DNA of 45,911 nt, from positions 1-45,911 of the forward strand of contig NZ_JAUZED010000016.1 of assembly GCF_030705415.1 (NCBI RefSeq). Reading direction: 5' to 3'. The stretch is from Curtobacterium sp. A7_M15 (GTDB taxonomy: Bacteria > Actinomycetota > Actinomycetes > Actinomycetales > Microbacteriaceae). This document shows, one piece after another, positions 1-8,028 of the stretch. The translations under genes and the position numbers were made by a program. The stretch's first letter is position 1. The number at the start of each line of letters is the position of its first letter. The notes beneath the pieces are model-generated. The model made no database searches. It was not told where the DNA came from and was given only the letters and a program-made list of their open reading frames with translations.

Positions 1-56
1 CGACCCCGCGCGCACCAGCCCCGCGCGCAAGCGCGCAAGCGCGCCCGCCGGGCCCG
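1..56. other. Left-edge stretch downstream of the ABC ATPase gene
   Basis: These 56 bases are almost entirely G and C and hold short repeats of the type cgcgcaag. I see no start codon with a ribosome site and no clear hairpin followed by T. It is probably the spacer to the next gene of the siderophore operon, which would lie outside the window. Confidence 0.3.
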
Positions 57-941
57 TCAGGCCGCCGGCCGCCGCGGCACCACGAGCGGCGTCCCCGTCT
101 CGGGGTCGGCCACGACGACGCACGGCAGGCCGAACACGTCCTCGACGAGGTCGGCCGTCACCACCGAGGCCGGCGGGCCCGACGCCACGATCGACCCCTC
201 TCGCATCGCGATCACGTGGGTGGCGTAGCGCGCTGCCTGGTTGAGGTCGTGCAGCACCGCGACGACCGTCCGACCGGCCGCGTGCAACGCCGAGGCGAGC
301 TCGAGCACGTCGTACTGGTGCGCGATGTCCAGGAACGTGGTGGGCTCGTCGAGCAGGACGATGTCGGTCTCCTGGGCGAGCACCATCGCGATCCAGACAC
401 GCTGACGCTGCCCGCCGGACAGTTCGTCGACGCTGCGGTCGGCGAGCGACACGGTCGAGGTCTGCTCGAGCGCGGCCTGGACGGCTCGGCGGTCGGAGCC
501 CGAGGACGGGTGCAGCAGGTCCTGGTGCGGGAAACGCCCGCGGGACACGAGGTCGCGCACGGTGATGCCGTCCGGTGCGATCGGGGTCTGCGGGAGCATC
601 CCGACGCGGCGCGCGACGGCCTTCGGTCGGAGGGACGAGATCGGCGCCCCGTCGAGGTACACGGTGCCGGCCGTCGGCTTGAGCGTGCGCGCGAAGGACT
701 TCAGCAGGGTCGACTTGCCGCACGCGTTCGGCCCGACGATGACCGTCAGCTCACCGTCGGGGATGTCCACGTCGAGGGAGGACACCACGACACGGTCGTC
801 GTACGCGAGCGTCAGGCCGCGGGCACCGAGCGCGGTGACCGGCACCGGCGCCGACCCGAGGGCCGAGCCCGCAGCAGTACCGGCAGCACCCGCCGCACCG
901 GCAGCACCCGCCGCACCCGCCCGCCCGGCAGCACCGCTCAA
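57..941 (-). CDS. ABC transporter ATP-binding protein, FecE/FepC-type (iron-siderophore uptake)
   Basis: ATPase subunit that would power a siderophore or haem importer; its permeases and binding protein are not in the window. Visible motifs, in order: Walker A (VGPNACGKST, with Ala in place of the usual Gly), Q-loop (MLPQTP), signature LSGGQRQR, Walker B VLLDEPT, D-loop LDIAHQ and H-loop Asp-Leu-Asn after VLHD. The spacing is that of FepC/FecE-like ATPases of 250-270 residues. The start is uncertain. TTG at 941 overlaps the stop of the upstream reductase gene as TTGA and has AAGG 8 bases before it; this gives 294 residues with an Ala/Gly-rich N-terminal stretch of about 33 residues. GTG at 845 gives 262 residues, closer to the family length. 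Family call is firm; siderophore specificity is inferred from the neighbouring reductase. Confidence 0.85.
   Translation of the reverse strand: MSGAAGRAGAAGAAGAAGAAGTAAGSALGSAPVPVTALGARGLTLAYDDRVVVSSLDVDIPDGELTVIVGPNACGKSTLLKSFARTLKPTAGTVYLDGAPISSLRPKAVARRVGMLPQTPIAPDGITVRDLVSRGRFPHQDLLHPSSGSDRRAVQAALEQTSTVSLADRSVDELSGGQRQRVWIAMVLAQETDIVLLDEPTTFLDIAHQYDVLELASALHAAGRTVVAVLHDLNQAARYATHVIAMREGSIVASGPPASVVTADLVEDVFGLPCVVVADPETGTPLVVPRRPAA
880..915. repeat. Two 18-bp tandem repeats at the reductase/ATPase junction
   Basis: The unit ccggcagcacccgccgca occurs twice head to tail (880-897 and 898-915), followed by a partial third. Read on the minus strand it encodes the Ala/Gly run of the possible N-terminal extension of the ATPase. 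If translation starts at GTG 845 the repeat is an untranslated spacer. Confidence 0.75.
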
Positions 942-1837
942 TTCTCGGCCTTGCCGTGCCGCCAGTACCCCATGAACGCGACCTGCTTCCGGTCGAGCCC
1001 GACCCCGCGTACGAGGTGCCGACGGAGTTCCTTCACGCAGCCGGCCTCGCCCGCGATCCAGGCGTAGACGGGCCGCGACTCGCCCCCGGTCGGGACGTCC
1101 CAGAGCACCTGCTCGTCGACGTCCACGTCGACGAGGTCGGAGCGGTCGCCGCACGCCGCCGCCCCCGCCGCGACGGTGGAGGCCCAGGCGTGCACCTGGT
1201 CGGTCATGCGGACACCGTGCGAGGCGCCGTTCCGGGCGATCCAGCGGACCTCGACCCCGGCGGGCGCGGTCACCGGCAGCCGGTCGGCGTCGGTCGGGAC
1301 CTCGATGAAGACGTGGCCGACGGTCGCGACGTCGAGGGTCTCGAGGATGGCGCAGATGGCCGGGGCCGCGGTCTCGTCACCGGCGAGCAGGATCCGGTTC
1401 GCGGCACCGGGGTCGAACTCGGCCGCACCGGTCGGGAGCTCCGCGGGCGACGACGGCACCGCCGGCCCGACGATCCGCAGTTCCTCGCCGACGTGGCAGG
1501 ACGACACCCAGCGCGAGGCGGGTCCGGTGTCGCCGTGCGCGACGAAGTCGATGTCGAGTTCACGTGCGTCCGGGCGGAACGAGCGGACCGTGTACGTGCG
1601 GAGCGGGTTGCGGATCGCGTCGGGCAGGGCACGCCAGGCGGCGTACCAGTCCTCGCCGTCCGGCAGGTCCGTGAAGCCGTGCCCGGGGATCGGCAGCACG
1701 ATCTTGATGCGCTGGTCGAGGCCGACCGACGAGAACTCGGCGAGGGCGTCGCCCGTCAGGGTCACCCGGACGAAGTGCGGGGTGAGCGACGTGACGGCCG
1801 CCACGCGGACGGAGAAGACACGGTACCGGGCTGCCAC
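938..1837 (-). CDS. Siderophore-interacting protein (FAD/NAD(P)H ferric-siderophore reductase)
   Basis: Cytoplasmic flavoprotein of the SIP (ViuB-like) family, which reduces ferric siderophores to release iron. The 299 residues run N to C as: FAD-binding barrel with the RTYTVRSFRP motif near residues 100-110 and a downstream DFVAHGDTGPAS phosphate-binding segment; SIP NAD(P)H domain with LLAGDETAAPA; then AWIAGEAG and the typical C-terminal VAFMGYWRHG. The start is GTG at 1837, directly downstream of an iron-box promoter, apparently without a leader. The stop overlaps the possible TTG start of the ABC ATPase, so the two form an operon. Regulation by an IdeR/DtxR-type iron repressor is inferred from the box. 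Confidence 0.93.
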   Translation of the reverse strand: MAARYRVFSVRVAAVTSLTPHFVRVTLTGDALAEFSSVGLDQRIKIVLPIPGHGFTDLPDGEDWYAAWRALPDAIRNPLRTYTVRSFRPDARELDIDFVAHGDTGPASRWVSSCHVGEELRIVGPAVPSSPAELPTGAAEFDPGAANRILLAGDETAAPAICAILETLDVATVGHVFIEVPTDADRLPVTAPAGVEVRWIARNGASHGVRMTDQVHAWASTVAAGAAACGDRSDLVDVDVDEQVLWDVPTGGESRPVYAWIAGEAGCVKELRRHLVRGVGLDRKQVAFMGYWRHGKAEN

Positions 1838-1844
1838 GACGGCA

Positions 1845-1874
1845 AGTATGGCATGCCTTACCTAAGAGCCCCAA
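1845..1874 (-). promoter_or_regulatory. Promoter of the siderophore reductase operon
   Basis: On the minus strand TTGGGG (1874-1869) and CATACT (1850-1845) are separated by 18 bases. CATACT ends 7 bases before the GTG start at 1837, so the transcript would begin at or next to the start codon (leaderless). The iron box lies between and over these elements. Confidence 0.5.
1847..1865. promoter_or_regulatory. IdeR/DtxR-type iron box
   Basis: The minus strand reads TTAGGTAAGGCATGCCATA, agreeing at 13 of 19 positions with the DtxR/IdeR consensus TTAGGTTAGGCTAACCTAA. It covers the spacer and -10 of the reductase promoter, a placement suited to repression by Fe-loaded repressor. It also lies 38 bases upstream of the divergent hydrolase gene at 1903 and could affect both. 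Confidence 0.7.
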
Positions 1875-1902
1875 GGGTCCGCACGGTGCGAGGATCGTCC
1901 CC

Positions 1903-2844
1903 GTGCCCGATGCCGACGACGAATTCGCTGACCTGGCCGACCTCGCCGACGCGAGCGGCGTGACGGCGCCGATGCGCGCCTCCAGGCAGGTGGTCCGCAC
2001 CACGGACGGACAGGAGATCGCCGCGATCCGCTGGGACGCGGACCAGGAGGCGCGGATCACCTACCTGCACGGGCTCGGTATCGACGCCCACAGCTTCGAC
2101 CAGACCGCGCTCGCCGTCGGCGAGCCGGCGGTGGCCGTGGACCTGCCCGGCCACGGCCGGTCCGGATGGCGCTCCGATGCCGACTACGGAGCCGGCGCGA
2201 CCGCACCGAGCGTGCTCGCTGCCCTCGACGCGCTCGGGGTCCGGCCCGGGATCGTCGTGGGGCACTCCCTCGGCGCGATCCTCGCCGCACGGCTCGCCGC
2301 CACCGCGCCGGAGCGCGTCACCGGACTCGTGCTCGTCGACATGTCGCCGGACTTCGCCCAGCGCGCCGTCGACCGGATCGCCCGCGCACTCGAGGCCGAG
2401 GAGCCGTTCACGTCGCTCGACGAGGTCGTCGACCGCGCCGTCGAGGCCCGCGTCGGCGACGACCGTGCGGTGCTCCTGCGCGAGGCACGCCACACGACGC
2501 GGCTCGGGGCCGACGGGCGGCTCGTGCGACGGCACCACTTCCCGCACCTCCCCGCCGGGCACACCTCGTCGGTGGGACGGTTCGCGGACGCGTGGCCGGA
2601 CCTCGAGAGCCTCGACGTCCCGATCCTGCTCGTGCGTGGCGACCGCGGCTACGTGTCGCCGAAGCTGCACGCGCAGTTCGCCGAGCGCCTGCCCGACGCC
2701 GAGATCGTCACGGTCGAGGCGCGGCACGCCGTGCAGAACCAGGCCCCCCTCGAACTGGCCGCAGCGATCCGGGCATGGGCGGAACGTAACGGTTTGTTGC
2801 ACCGGATCGAAGAACCGTCGCCGGACGGCACCCGCCGCCGGTAA
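1903..2844 (+). CDS. Alpha/beta-fold hydrolase
   Basis: Cytoplasmic alpha/beta hydrolase of 313 residues; the substrate cannot be told. The oxyanion-hole region HGLG is at 56-59, the DLPGHGRS strand/turn at 80-87, the nucleophile elbow GHSLGA at 120-125 with Ser122, a probable acid Asp247 in RGDRG, and His275 in the ARHAVQNQ context. The start is GTG at 1903: GAGGAT ends 7 bases before it, matching the leaderless spacing of other genes here, and there is no Shine-Dalgarno site. The first ~25 residues are acidic and outside the fold, so a later start is possible. The gene is divergent from the siderophore reductase across 65 bases that contain the iron box, so a role in ferric-siderophore hydrolysis is conceivable but unproven. 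Confidence 0.85.
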   Translation: MPDADDEFADLADLADASGVTAPMRASRQVVRTTDGQEIAAIRWDADQEARITYLHGLGIDAHSFDQTALAVGEPAVAVDLPGHGRSGWRSDADYGAGATAPSVLAALDALGVRPGIVVGHSLGAILAARLAATAPERVTGLVLVDMSPDFAQRAVDRIARALEAEEPFTSLDEVVDRAVEARVGDDRAVLLREARHTTRLGADGRLVRRHHFPHLPAGHTSSVGRFADAWPDLESLDVPILLVRGDRGYVSPKLHAQFAERLPDAEIVTVEARHAVQNQAPLELAAAIRAWAERNGLLHRIEEPSPDGTRRR

Positions 2845-2901
2845 CCTCGTGCGAGCGCCGCGGCAACCGCCGCCACCGCGCCCGGAAGGAACCCACAACC
2901 C

Positions 2902-4440
2902 ATGAGTCCGCTCCTCCCCCGCCGCACCGCCCGAACCGGACGTGTGGCCCTCGCCGCCACCGCGGTCGCCGTCGTCTCAGCGTTGGCGCTGACCGGCTGC
3001 TCCGGCTCGTCCTCGAACACGGACAGCGGCACCGACGCCACCGTCCGCGTCGGTCTGGTCCTCGAACCGACGAGCCTCGACATCCGCACGCAGTCCGGTG
3101 CCGCACTCGACCAGGTCCTCATCGACAACGTCTACCAGGGGCTCGTGGGTCGCACGGCGGACGGCGACGTCCGCGACGTGCTGGCCTCGAAGCACGAGGT
3201 GTCCGACGACGGCCTGACGTACACGTTCACGCTGCGCGACGGCACGACGTTCCAGGACGGCAAGGACGTCACCGCCGCCGACGTCGTCTGGTCGCTCGAG
3301 CAGGTCAAGTCGAACGCGTCGTACGTCGACTCCGCGCAGCTCGCGAACGTGACGTCGATCACCTCGCCGTCCTCCGGTGTGGTGGAACTGAAGCTCGCGA
3401 AGCCCGACTCCGACCTGCTCTGGAACCTCACGGGCCGCGCCGGTCTCGTGCTCGAGAAGGCGGCGAAGAACGACCTCTCCGACACGGCGAACGGCACGGG
3501 CCCCTACGAGGTCGCGAGCTGGAAGCAGGGCGACTCGCTCACGTTCGAGCGGAACGCCGACTACTGGGGCACGAAGGCCAAGGTCGCCAAGGTCGTCTTC
3601 CGGTACATCACGCAGCCGTCCACCGCGGTGAACGCCATGGCGAACGGCGACCTCGACGTGCAGACCGCCGTGGACGGCACGCTCAAGAGCCAGCTGCAGA
3701 ACACCTCGGGCATCACGCTGCACACCGGCAAGACGACCGACAAGTACACCCTCGCGTTCAACGACCAGAAGGCGCCGTTCACCGACAAGCGCGTGCGCCA
3801 GGCGATCCGGCAGGCCATCGACGCGAAGGCGATCATCAAGGCGATCGGCGGCACCGGTGTCCCGCAGGGCGGCCCGATCCCCGAGCTCGACCCGGGCTAC
3901 CAGGACCTCACGGACATCGACGCGTACGACCCCGACAACGCGAAGAAGCTCCTGGCCGAGGCGGGTCACCCGAAGCTCGACCTGACGCTGACCTACGCGA
4001 ACATCTACTCGGCGACGATCGGCGACGTGCTGAAGTCCCAGCTCGCCGACGTCGGCATCACCCTGACGGTCAAGCGGGTCGACTTCGCCACCTGGCTGTC
4101 GCAGGTGTTCGAGGCGCCGAAGAGCGGCACCCGTGACTTCGACCTGTCCATGGTGAACCACGTCGAGGCGCGCGACTTCGGCAACTGGGCGAACCCGGAC
4201 TACTACTTCGGGTACGACAACGCCGACGTCCAGTCGCTCTACGCCGACTCGGTCGCCGCCACGAACGAGGCCGACAAGGTCGCGGACCTGCAGAAGGCGG
4301 CACGGATCGTCAGCGAGGACGCCGCCGGCGAGTGGCTCTACACGGCGACGTCGATCACCGCCGTGCGGAGCGGCGTCACGGGCTTCCCGTACGACGGCAC
4401 GAACTCGCGCCTCGACCTGTCGAAGCTCGCCGTCAAGTGA
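2902..4440 (+). CDS. ABC transporter substrate-binding lipoprotein, family 5 (peptide/nickel type)
   Basis: Extracytoplasmic solute receptor of the DppA/OppA/NikA family (SBP_bac_5), 512 residues, the usual length. The N-terminus has Arg residues, a hydrophobic stretch and the lipobox LTGC (Cys33), followed by a Ser-rich linker, so it is a membrane-anchored lipoprotein. The mature part shows the family features VRVGLVLEPTSLD, DNVYQGLV, YTFTLRDGTTFQDGKDVTAADV and NGTGPYEV. ATG at 2902 has GGAAGGA upstream. The next four genes supply two permeases and two ATPases, so this is the receptor of a complete importer. The ligand (oligopeptide, nickel chelate, haem or other) cannot be read from the sequence. 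Confidence 0.93.
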   Translation: MSPLLPRRTARTGRVALAATAVAVVSALALTGCSGSSSNTDSGTDATVRVGLVLEPTSLDIRTQSGAALDQVLIDNVYQGLVGRTADGDVRDVLASKHEVSDDGLTYTFTLRDGTTFQDGKDVTAADVVWSLEQVKSNASYVDSAQLANVTSITSPSSGVVELKLAKPDSDLLWNLTGRAGLVLEKAAKNDLSDTANGTGPYEVASWKQGDSLTFERNADYWGTKAKVAKVVFRYITQPSTAVNAMANGDLDVQTAVDGTLKSQLQNTSGITLHTGKTTDKYTLAFNDQKAPFTDKRVRQAIRQAIDAKAIIKAIGGTGVPQGGPIPELDPGYQDLTDIDAYDPDNAKKLLAEAGHPKLDLTLTYANIYSATIGDVLKSQLADVGITLTVKRVDFATWLSQVFEAPKSGTRDFDLSMVNHVEARDFGNWANPDYYFGYDNADVQSLYADSVAATNEADKVADLQKAARIVSEDAAGEWLYTATSITAVRSGVTGFPYDGTNSRLDLSKLAVK

Positions 4441-4464
4441 GGCGGGCGCGGACCACGGCTCCCG

Positions 4465-4470
4465 TAGCAT
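4465..4470 (+). promoter_or_regulatory. -10-like element giving a leaderless start for the permease gene
   Basis: TAGCAT ends 7 bases before GTG 4478, and no Shine-Dalgarno site is present. This suggests an internal, leaderless promoter for the membrane and ATPase genes in addition to the promoter before 2902. No convincing -35 is visible. Confidence 0.4.
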
Positions 4471-4477
4471 CGGTGTC

Positions 4478-5431
4478 GTGACCCGGTTCCTCATCGGGCG
4501 GGTGCTCCTGCTCGTCGTCGGCCTGCTCGTGGCCAGCGTGATCATCTTCGCCACGCTCCGGGTGCTGCCCGGCGACGTGGCGCAGATCGTCGCGGGCACG
4601 CAGGCGTCGCCGGCGCAGGTGGCCGAACTCCGGCAGCAGCTCGGGCTCGACCGACCGGTCGTCGTGCAGTACCTCGACTGGATCGGTGGGCTCTTCCGCG
4701 GGGACCTCGGGCGATCGCTCGTCACCGACGGGCAGGTCGCGCCCGAGATCGCCCAGAAGCTGAGCGTCACGCTGCCGCTCGCGGGCATGTCGCTCGTCGC
4801 CGCGCTCGTGATCGGGGTCCCCCTCGGCGTGCTCGCGGCGGTGCTGCGGCGTCGCCCGGGCGGGGTCGTCATCGCGTTCGTGGCACAGGCCGTCGCGGCG
4901 ATCCCGGTGGTCTGGGCCGGGATGCTCCTCGTCGCACTGTTCGCCGTCACGCTGCACTGGCTGCCGACCCAGGGCTTCCCGCTCGACGGGTGGGACGAAC
5001 CCGGTCGGGCGTTCGCGGCGCTCGTCCTGCCCGCCCTGACGATCGGTGCCGTCGAGGGGGCGGTGATCCTGCGCTTCACGCGGTCCGCGACGCTCGGGGT
5101 GCTCGACGCCGACCACGTCCGCACGGCGGCGGCGATCGGGCTCACGCGGACGCAGTCGCTCGTGCGGCACGGCCTGCCCTCGGTGGCGTTGACCGTGTTG
5201 GCGGTGCTCGGCGTGCAGATCGCCGGGCTCCTCGTCGGGGCCGTCGTCGTCGAACAGCTCTTCTCGCTCCCGGGCGTCGGACGCATGCTCGTCACCGACG
5301 TCGGGCGCCGTGACATCACGAAGGTGCAGTCGGAGCTGCTCGTGCTGACCGGGCTCGTGCTGCTCGTGGGCTTCGCCGTCGACGTCGTCCACCGCACGCT
5401 GGACCCCCGACAGCGCGAGGTGTCCGAGTGA
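4478..5431 (+). CDS. ABC transporter permease, DppB/OppB type
   Basis: Inner-membrane permease of the peptide/nickel importer, 317 residues, about six hydrophobic segments. The N-terminal segment is followed by the family-typical LPGD, an RQQLGLDRPVVVQY stretch and GDLGRS. The EAA loop contacting the ATPases is near residues 208-228 (RTAAAIGLTRTQSLVRHG), followed by EQLFSLPGVGRMLV, typical of DppB. GTG at 4478 is 37 bases after the receptor gene, and the 3' end overlaps the next permease by 4 bases (GTGA), showing translational coupling. Confidence 0.93.
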   Translation: MTRFLIGRVLLLVVGLLVASVIIFATLRVLPGDVAQIVAGTQASPAQVAELRQQLGLDRPVVVQYLDWIGGLFRGDLGRSLVTDGQVAPEIAQKLSVTLPLAGMSLVAALVIGVPLGVLAAVLRRRPGGVVIAFVAQAVAAIPVVWAGMLLVALFAVTLHWLPTQGFPLDGWDEPGRAFAALVLPALTIGAVEGAVILRFTRSATLGVLDADHVRTAAAIGLTRTQSLVRHGLPSVALTVLAVLGVQIAGLLVGAVVVEQLFSLPGVGRMLVTDVGRRDITKVQSELLVLTGLVLLVGFAVDVVHRTLDPRQREVSE

Positions 5432-6327
5432 TCCGCCGTCTCCTCGCCCGGCCGACCGGGGTCTTCGCCGTCGTCGTCCTCGGCCTGCTCGTCGTCCTCG
5501 CTGCGGTGTCGCTCGTGTGGACGCCGCAGGACCCCTTCCGTGCCGACCCCTTCCACCAGTGGGAGCCGCCGAGCCCCGCGCACTGGTTCGGCACCGACGC
5601 CTCCGGCCGCGACATCGCGAGCTACCTGCTCGCCGGCACCCGCACGACCGTGCTCGTCGCGGTGGGCTCGGGTGTGATCGCGAGCATCGTCGGCATGGTC
5701 CTCACCGCGATCGGCTCCCTCACCGCACGGTGGGTGCGCGAGGGCACGGCCGTCCTGCTCGACATCCTCGTGGCGTTCCCGACCCTCCTCACCGCGATGC
5801 TGCTCACCGCGATCGCCGGCGGGTCGCTCGGCGTCGTGATCGTCAGCGTCGGCCTGTCCTTCGGGGTCACGATCGCCCGGGTCGCCCGCGGTGAGATCCG
5901 CCGGATCGCCCGGAGCGACTACGTCACCGCCGCGCGGGCGTCGGGCGTCGGTGGTGCCGGGGTCCTGTTCCGCCACCTGGTGCCGAACGCGGCGCCGCTG
6001 TTCACCGTGCAGCTCTCGCTCGCGATGGCGACCGCGGTCCTCGCCGAGGCCGGGCTGTCGTACCTCGGCTACGGCGCCGGGTCGAACACGGCGTCGTGGG
6101 GCAGCATGCTCTCGGACCTGCAGACCTACATCGGCGTGCACCCGTGGAGCGCCACCTGGCCCGGTGCGGCGATCGCACTGGTCGTCGCGGCGCTGTCGCT
6201 CCTCGGCGACGCCGTCCGCGACGCGACGGACCCGCGCCTGACCACGAACGACCGCGCGTCCGGGGACGCACCGGCGCCCCGCACCCCCGACGACCCCGCC
6301 ACGACGACCACGGGGGTGACCGCATGA
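5428..6327 (+). CDS. ABC transporter permease, DppC/OppC type
   Basis: Second permease of the importer, 299 residues. It shows the DppC hallmarks: an N-terminal membrane segment, then FGTDASGRDI, a cluster of membrane helices, an EAA loop (DYVTAARASGVGGAGVLFRH) and a C-terminal AEAGLSYLGYG segment. A hydrophilic Thr/Pro/Asp-rich tail of about 25 residues follows the last helix. GTG 5428 overlaps the stop of the preceding gene, and the stop overlaps ATG 6324 of the first ATPase, so all subunits are made from one coupled message. Confidence 0.93.
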   Translation: MIRRLLARPTGVFAVVVLGLLVVLAAVSLVWTPQDPFRADPFHQWEPPSPAHWFGTDASGRDIASYLLAGTRTTVLVAVGSGVIASIVGMVLTAIGSLTARWVREGTAVLLDILVAFPTLLTAMLLTAIAGGSLGVVIVSVGLSFGVTIARVARGEIRRIARSDYVTAARASGVGGAGVLFRHLVPNAAPLFTVQLSLAMATAVLAEAGLSYLGYGAGSNTASWGSMLSDLQTYIGVHPWSATWPGAAIALVVAALSLLGDAVRDATDPRLTTNDRASGDAPAPRTPDDPATTTTGVTA

Positions 6328-7142
6328 GCGACGCGACCACCCCGGCTACCGACGCCTCCGGGCTCGAGGTGCGCGGCCTGACGGTCCGCATCGACCGTCG
6401 GACGATCCTCGACGACGTGACGTTCACCGTGCCTCCCGGCCGCCGCGTCGGCGTCATCGGCTCGTCCGGATCCGGCAAGTCGATGACCTCGCTCGCGCTC
6501 ATGGGACTCGAACCGACCGGGGCGACCGTCACCGGCAGCATCCGCTTGGACGGGACCGAGCTCGTCGGCCTGCCCGACCGCGATCGCGCACGCCACCGCG
6601 GCGCCGGCATCGGCATGGTCTTCCAGGAACCCGGCACGGCGCTCGATCCGCTCCGTCGGGTCGGCGCGCAGATCGCCGAGCCGCTGCGGCTGCACCGCGG
6701 GCTCGACCGGCGTGCCGCGGCGGCGGCCGCGCTCGACCTCGCGGTGGGTGTCGGACTGCCGGACCCCGAGTCGCTGCTGCGGCAGTACCCGCACCAGCTC
6801 TCGGGCGGGCAGCGACAGCGGATCTGCATCGCGATGGCGATGGCCGGTCAGCCGTCGTACCTCGTGGCGGACGAACCCACGACCGCGCTCGACGTGACGA
6901 CCGAGGCCCGCATCCTCGAGCTCTTCGAGGGCCTCACCGCGGGCATGGTCTTCGTCACGCACGACCTCGCCGTCCTGGCGCGGATCGCCGACACCGCGGT
7001 GGTCCTCGACGCCGGCCGGGTCGTTGAGCGCGGATCGGTCGCGGAGCTCCTGGCCGCCCCGCAGCACCCCGCGACGGCCGCCCTCGTCGACGCCGCCCGC
7101 GCCACCGCCCGTCGTCCTCGTCCGTCCGGAGGCTCCGCATGA
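6324..7142 (+). CDS. ABC transporter ATP-binding protein, DppD/OppD type
   Basis: First ATPase of the importer, 272 residues. Motifs in order: Walker A (GSSGSGKS), Q-loop in MVFQEPGTALDP, signature LSGGQRQR, Walker B LVADEPT, D-loop ALDV and H-loop VTHDLAV. It is somewhat shorter than most DppD proteins, with little of the C-terminal oligopeptide-type extension (ends QHPATAALVDAARA then Arg/Pro-rich). The start is ATG 6324, overlapping the permease stop as ATGA; the open frame extends further upstream but overlaps the permease gene. The end overlaps the next ATPase gene as ATGA. Confidence 0.92.
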   Translation: MSDATTPATDASGLEVRGLTVRIDRRTILDDVTFTVPPGRRVGVIGSSGSGKSMTSLALMGLEPTGATVTGSIRLDGTELVGLPDRDRARHRGAGIGMVFQEPGTALDPLRRVGAQIAEPLRLHRGLDRRAAAAAALDLAVGVGLPDPESLLRQYPHQLSGGQRQRICIAMAMAGQPSYLVADEPTTALDVTTEARILELFEGLTAGMVFVTHDLAVLARIADTAVVLDAGRVVERGSVAELLAAPQHPATAALVDAARATARRPRPSGGSA

Positions 7143-7921
7143 CCGACGTCCTGCACGCATCCGACCTGCACCGCACCTACCGGCTCCCCCGCCGCGGCCC
7201 GTTCGAGCCCGGCCCGGTCCGGACCGCGGTCGACGGCGTCGACCTGACGGTCGCTCCCGGCGCACGCCTGGGCATCGTCGGCGAGTCCGGGTCCGGCAAG
7301 TCGACGCTGGTGCGGCTGCTCGCCGGTCTGGAGGCGCCTTCCGCAGGCACCGTGACCGCCTCCGGTCGACCGGTGGTGGCGTCCGGGTCCGCGGCCGCGA
7401 TGCGCTGGTTCCGTCGCGAGACCGGGGTGGTCTCCCAGGACCCGTACGCCTCGCTCGACCCGCGGATGCGCGTGGGCGCGATCGTCGCGGAGCCGTTGCG
7501 AGCGCTGCGGATCGACGGGTCGCACGCCGCGCTCGTCCGGGACGTCCTCGCGCGCGTGGACCTGCCGGCCGACGCCGTCGACCGGTACCCGCACGAGTTC
7601 TCCGGCGGGCAGCGGCAGCGCATCGCGATCGCCCGGGCCGTCGTGCACTCGCCGCGCATCCTGTTCGGGGACGAGCCGATGAGTGCGCTCGACGTGGTGG
7701 TGCGGGCCCGCGTGATCGAGCTGTTCCGGTCGCTCGCCGACGACCTCGGGCTGACGCTGGTGCTGGTGTCGCACGACATCGGTGTCGTGCAGCGGCTGTG
7801 CGACACGGTGGCGGTGATGTCCGCGGGGCGGATCGTCGAGCACGGGCCGGTGTCCCTGCTCGACGCGCCGGAGCACCCGGTGACCCGTGCCCTGGTGGAG
7901 GCGGCGCCGACGCTGCCGTAG
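7139..7921 (+). CDS. ABC transporter ATP-binding protein, DppF/OppF type
   Basis: Second ATPase of the importer, 260 residues. Walker A GESGSGKST, Q-loop VVSQDPYASLDPRM, signature FSGGQRQR, Walker B ILFGDEPMSALD and H-loop VSHDIGVV are all present. Walker B has Gly-Asp in place of the common Ala-Asp. The sequence EHPVTRALV near the C-terminus is the family's short tail. The gene closes the operon; 107 bases of non-coding sequence separate it from the next plus-strand gene, which has its own ribosome site. Confidence 0.92.
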   Translation: MTDVLHASDLHRTYRLPRRGPFEPGPVRTAVDGVDLTVAPGARLGIVGESGSGKSTLVRLLAGLEAPSAGTVTASGRPVVASGSAAAMRWFRRETGVVSQDPYASLDPRMRVGAIVAEPLRALRIDGSHAALVRDVLARVDLPADAVDRYPHEFSGGQRQRIAIARAVVHSPRILFGDEPMSALDVVVRARVIELFRSLADDLGLTLVLVSHDIGVVQRLCDTVAVMSAGRIVEHGPVSLLDAPEHPVTRALVEAAPTLP

Positions 7922-7990
7922 CGGCGGAAGTGTGCGACTCCTGTTCGACCGGGCGCGAGTCCTTGCCCACGGCGCGGGACACTCGGGAGC

Positions 7991-8006
7991 ATCGACGTGC
8001 ATCGAT
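7991..8006. promoter_or_regulatory. Inverted repeat upstream of the DUF4832-like gene
   Basis: ATCGA and TCGAT flank CGTGCA, forming a small inverted repeat 23 bases before the start codon. It could be an operator. It does not match the ACGAAACGAAC word found in the rest of the carbohydrate locus. Confidence 0.25.
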
Positions 8007-8028
8007 CGCTTCTCGAAGGGGAGAACGC

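Noticed and set aside
216-1067. Long plus-strand open frame opposite the ABC ATPase gene
   Set aside because: It is antisense to a clear ABC ATPase, is Arg/Asp/Val-rich without any motif, and has no ribosome site. High GC keeps stop codons rare.
2977-6141. 1054-codon minus-strand open frame
   Set aside because: It runs opposite the binding-protein and permease genes, whose motifs are unmistakable. Its composition is that of a shadow frame.
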